Assembly (NCBI GenBank): GCA_009774145.1
Contig: VSND01000034.1
Coordinates: 1-43,033, forward strand
DNA: 43,033 nucleotides
Direction of reading: 5' to 3'
Origin: Lachnospiraceae bacterium
Lineage (GTDB): Bacteria; Bacillota; Clostridia; Lachnospirales; Lachnospiraceae
Shown: positions 40,076 to 43,033 of the stretch, piece after piece
Layout of the letters: each line of letters starts with the position of its first letter
How positions within the stretch are numbered: position 1 is the stretch's first letter
Program-made: the position numbers and the translations under genes
The notes under the pieces: model-generated
Told to the model about the DNA's origin: nothing
Databases searched by the model: none
The model's input: only the letters and a program-made list of their open reading frames with translations

Positions 40076-43033
40076 ATGGCCAGAAAAATGAAAACCATGG
40101 ATGGAAACCATGCAGCGGCTCACGCATCCTATGCTTATTCGGACGTTGCAGCGATCTATCCGATCACACCTTCATCTGTTATGGCAGAAGCGACAGATGA
40201 GTGGGCAACTCAGGGAAGGACGAATATCTTCGGACAGACCGTACAGGTGACGGAGATGCAGTCTGAGGCAGGTGCAGCAGGTGCTGTGCATGGTTCTCTG
40301 GCAGCAGGCGCTCTGACGACCACCTTTACTGCTTCCCAGGGTCTTTTACTGATGATCCCCAACCTGTATAAAGTAGCAGGTGAGAGACTTCCGGGTGTAT
40401 TCAATGTATCTGCACGTGCGCTGGCAAGCCATGCGCTGTCGATCTTCGGTGATCACTCTGATGTATATGCATGCCGTCAGACCGGTGCAGCCATGCTCTG
40501 CGAGTCCAGCGTACAGGAGGTTATGGATCTGACGCCGGTGGCTCATTGTGCAGCGATCAAGGGACGTCTTCCGTTCATCAATTTCTTCGATGGATTCCGT
40601 ACCTCCCATGAGATCCAGAAGATCGAGCAGTGGGATTACGAGGATCTGAAGGATATGGTTGACATGGATGCCATCGATGCATACAGAAAAGATGCGCTGA
40701 ATCCGAATCATCCGTGCCAGAGAGGTTCCGCTCAGAACCCGGATATCTTCTTCCAGGCTCGCGAGGCATGTAATCCGTATTATGATGCGCTTCCGGCGAT
40801 CGTTCAGGAGTACATGGACAAGGTCAATGCAAAGATCGGAACCAGTTATAAACTGTTCAACTATTATGGTGCTCCGGATGCAGAACATGTGATCATTGCC
40901 ATGGGTTCCGTATGCGATACCATCGAGGAGACCATCGACTATCTGCTGGCAGCAGGCCGGAAGGTTGGTGTGGTAAAGGTACGTCTGTACCGTCCGTTCA
41001 GCGCAGAAGCACTGATCGAAGCGATTCCGGATTCTGTAAAACAGATTACGGTTCTTGACAGAACCAAAGAGCCGGGCGCACTTGGCGAGCCGCTTTACCT
41101 GGATGTGGTTGCAGCGCTGAAGGGAACGAAGTTCAACGATACGCCGATCTTTACCGGACGTTATGGCCTTGGTTCCAAAGACACCACGCCGGCACAGATC
41201 GTTGCAGTCTATGACAATACAACGAAGCAGAAATTCACCATCGGTATCGTGGATGACGTGACAAACCTGTCTCTTGAGACCGGTGCTCCTCTGGTCACGA
41301 CTCCGGAAGGAACGACCAACTGTAAATTCTGGGGTCTGGGTGCAGACGGTACGGTCGGCGCCAACAAGAACTCCATCAAGATCATCGGCGACAACACCGA
41401 TATGTATGCACAGGCATACTTTGATTATGATTCCAAGAAGTCCGGCGGTGTGACCATGTCTCACCTGCGTTTCGGCAAGAAACCGATCAAGTCCACATAT
41501 CTGATTCACAAAGCGGACTTCGTGGCATGCCATAATCCGTCTTATGTGAATAAATACAACATGGTTCAGGAACTGGTGGACGGAGGAACCTTCCTTTTGA
41601 ACTGTCCGTGGAATATGGAAGAGCTTGAGAAGCATCTGCCGGGACAGGTGAAGGCATTCATCGCCAACCACAACATCAAGTTCTATGTGATCGATGGCGT
41701 GAAGATCGGTATCGAGACCGGCATGGGTCCGACCCGTATCAATACGATCCTGCAGTCTGCATTCTTCAAACTGACCGGAATCATTCCGGAGGAGCAGGCC
41801 ATCGACCTTATGAAAGCTGCTGCAAAGGCAACCTACGGACGTAAGGGCGACGATGTGGTTCAGAAGAACTGGGCAGCCATCGATGCAGGCGCAAAACAGG
41901 TGGTTGAGATTCAGGTTCCGGAGAGCTGGAAGAGTGCGGCAGACGAAGGGCTTGCTATGACCCATGCAGAGAGCGGCAGAAAAGATGCGGTTGATTTTGT
42001 CAACAACATCCAGGCAAAAGTATCTGCTCAGGAAGGCAACAGCCTGCCGGTATCCGCATTTAAGGATTATGTAGACGGTACGACTCCGTCCGGTACTTCC
42101 GCATACGAGAAGCGCGGTATTGCAGTGAATATTCCGGTATGGAATCCGGAGAACTGTATCCAGTGCAACCGCTGTGCATATGTGTGTCCGCATGCAGTCA
42201 TCCGTCCGGTGGCCATGACGGCTGACGAGGCAGCAAAGGTTCCGGAAGGAATGAAGATGCTGGATATGACCGGTATGCCGGACAAGAAGTTTGCGATTGT
42301 GGTATCCGCTTACGACTGTACCGGATGCGGTTCCTGTGTGAACGTCTGCCCGGGCAAGAAAGGTGCAAAAGCAATCGAGATGGCAAATATGGAAGCCAAT
42401 GCAGGCTGCCAAGCGGCATTCGATTATGCAGTGACTCTGCCGGAGAAAGCAGATGTGATCGCAAAATTCAAAGAGGCAACCGTAAAGGGATCTCAGTTCA
42501 AGACTCCGCTGCTTGAGTTCTCAGGCGCATGTGCGGGCTGCGGCGAGACACCTTATGCGAAGCTGATCACCCAGCTGTTCGGTGACAGAATGTATATTGC
42601 AAATGCAACCGGATGTTCCTCCATCTGGGGCAACTCCTCACCGTCTACACCGTACACCGTGAACCAGAAGGGTCAGGGTCCGGCATGGTCCAACTCCCTG
42701 TTCGAGGATGCGGCTGAGTTCGGTTATGGTATGCTGCTGGCGCAGAACGCGATCCGCGGCGGCCTGAAGACAAAGGTTGAGGAACTGGCTGCAAATGCAG
42801 AGAAGGAAGACGTAAAAGCTGCTGCACAGGAGTGGCTGGACACTTACGGATGCGGCGCAACCAACGGAACGGCTACCGACAAACTGGTGGCAGCTCTGGA
42901 GGCATGCGGATGCGACAAGGCACAGGCAATCCTGAAAGATAAAGAGTTCCTTGCGAAGAAGTCCCAGTGGATCTTCGGCGGTGACGGATGGGCATATGAT
43001 ATCGGATTCGGCGGCGTGGACCACGTACTTGCT
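40076..43033 (+). CDS. nifJ: Pyruvate:ferredoxin oxidoreductase, 3' end beyond window
   Basis: 986 codons visible without a stop, of about 1,180 expected. AGAGGAGG precedes ATG 40076. Single-chain PFOR: splits pyruvate with CoA to acetyl-CoA and CO2 while reducing ferredoxin. Seen: N-terminal YPITPSSVMAE (domain I), GDHSDVYACRQTG, the ferredoxin-like domain with CIQCNRCAYVCP near 692 and CTGCGSCVNVCPG near 750 for two 4Fe-4S clusters, and CAGCGETPY near 820 beside the third cluster and thiamine diphosphate site, then GGDGWAYDIGFGG. Central to anaerobic fermentation and a taxonomic hint for Clostridia. Confidence 0.98.
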   Translation, partial: MARKMKTMDGNHAAAHASYAYSDVAAIYPITPSSVMAEATDEWATQGRTNIFGQTVQVTEMQSEAGAAGAVHGSLAAGALTTTFTASQGLLLMIPNLYKVAGERLPGVFNVSARALASHALSIFGDHSDVYACRQTGAAMLCESSVQEVMDLTPVAHCAAIKGRLPFINFFDGFRTSHEIQKIEQWDYEDLKDMVDMDAIDAYRKDALNPNHPCQRGSAQNPDIFFQAREACNPYYDALPAIVQEYMDKVNAKIGTSYKLFNYYGAPDAEHVIIAMGSVCDTIEETIDYLLAAGRKVGVVKVRLYRPFSAEALIEAIPDSVKQITVLDRTKEPGALGEPLYLDVVAALKGTKFNDTPIFTGRYGLGSKDTTPAQIVAVYDNTTKQKFTIGIVDDVTNLSLETGAPLVTTPEGTTNCKFWGLGADGTVGANKNSIKIIGDNTDMYAQAYFDYDSKKSGGVTMSHLRFGKKPIKSTYLIHKADFVACHNPSYVNKYNMVQELVDGGTFLLNCPWNMEELEKHLPGQVKAFIANHNIKFYVIDGVKIGIETGMGPTRINTILQSAFFKLTGIIPEEQAIDLMKAAAKATYGRKGDDVVQKNWAAIDAGAKQVVEIQVPESWKSAADEGLAMTHAESGRKDAVDFVNNIQAKVSAQEGNSLPVSAFKDYVDGTTPSGTSAYEKRGIAVNIPVWNPENCIQCNRCAYVCPHAVIRPVAMTADEAAKVPEGMKMLDMTGMPDKKFAIVVSAYDCTGCGSCVNVCPGKKGAKAIEMANMEANAGCQAAFDYAVTLPEKADVIAKFKEATVKGSQFKTPLLEFSGACAGCGETPYAKLITQLFGDRMYIANATGCSSIWGNSSPSTPYTVNQKGQGPAWSNSLFEDAAEFGYGMLLAQNAIRGGLKTKVEELAANAEKEDVKAAAQEWLDTYGCGATNGTATDKLVAALEACGCDKAQAILKDKEFLAKKSQWIFGGDGWAYDIGFGGVDHVLA

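Noticed and set aside
40346..42412. 688-codon open frame antisense to nifJ
   Set aside because: It mirrors the codon bias of nifJ, has no RBS at its start, no domain, and a Cys/His/Arg-rich shadow composition.
1..43033. CRISPR arrays, tRNA or rRNA genes, insertion sequences, integrase or prophage genes
   Set aside because: Looked for on both strands; no regular repeats, transposase or integrase motifs, or complete structural RNA genes were found.

Overview
The window looks like a chromosomal segment from an anaerobic low-G+C-lineage Firmicute, most likely a gut Clostridium of the Lachnospiraceae type. This is an inference from gene content: strong AGGAGG ribosome-binding sites nearly everywhere, roughly 50% G+C, an hrcA-grpE-dnaK-dnaJ operon under a perfect CIRCE element, a pyruvate:ferredoxin oxidoreductase, an FMN-riboswitch-controlled RibU, a DUF1540 protein and a CotH/VTC/DUF4956 set. 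No 16S or other taxonomic marker is present.

Layout. (1) 1-1400: an AT-rich, probably acquired stretch in which two small genes (an alpha/beta-hydrolase-like protein and an orphan) each follow a group II intron 3' end; the second intron is a 208-bp remnant with no reverse transcriptase. (2) 1499-1819: a DUF1540 gene, then a bidirectional terminator. (3) 1941-6619, minus strand: an operon of a 31-codon leader ORF, an RtcB RNA ligase, a 59-aa CCCH-like zinc-finger protein, a MoxR-type AAA+ ATPase and a DUF2201-type VWA/metallopeptidase protein, driven by a TTGACA-N17-TATACT promoter with a long structured leader. (4) 6742-8266, plus: promoter, FMN riboswitch, attenuator, ribU and a flavoprotein of the PNPOx fold. 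(5) 8438-11507, minus: a GT39-type membrane glycosyltransferase and two SUKH (SMI1/KNR4) immunity-like proteins, preceded by a possibly decayed ORF. (6) 12045-34409, plus: a ~22-kb cell-surface polysaccharide locus. (7) 34437-39463: hrcA-grpE-dnaK-dnaJ. (8) 39464-39970: a spot with two gene remnants. (9) 40076 to the end: nifJ, truncated by the window edge.

How the polysaccharide locus may work (inference): RfbA and RfbC supply part of the dTDP-rhamnose pathway (RfbB and RfbD must be elsewhere). A WbaP-like phosphoglycosyltransferase primes undecaprenyl phosphate, four GT2 proteins (two with two GT modules) elongate the chain, and a methyltransferase/kinase-like protein resembling WbdD may cap it. 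The cap could be read by the C-terminal domain of the Wzt ATPase for export through Wzm. An LCP enzyme may ligate the product to the wall, while SGNH hydrolase, GtrA, a secreted metallophosphatase, CotH kinase, a VTC polyphosphate-polymerase domain and DUF4956 probably modify or decorate it.

The most promising undescribed systems are the RtcB / CCCH-finger / MoxR / VWA operon with its structured leader, and the intron-punctuated gene cassettes at the left edge.
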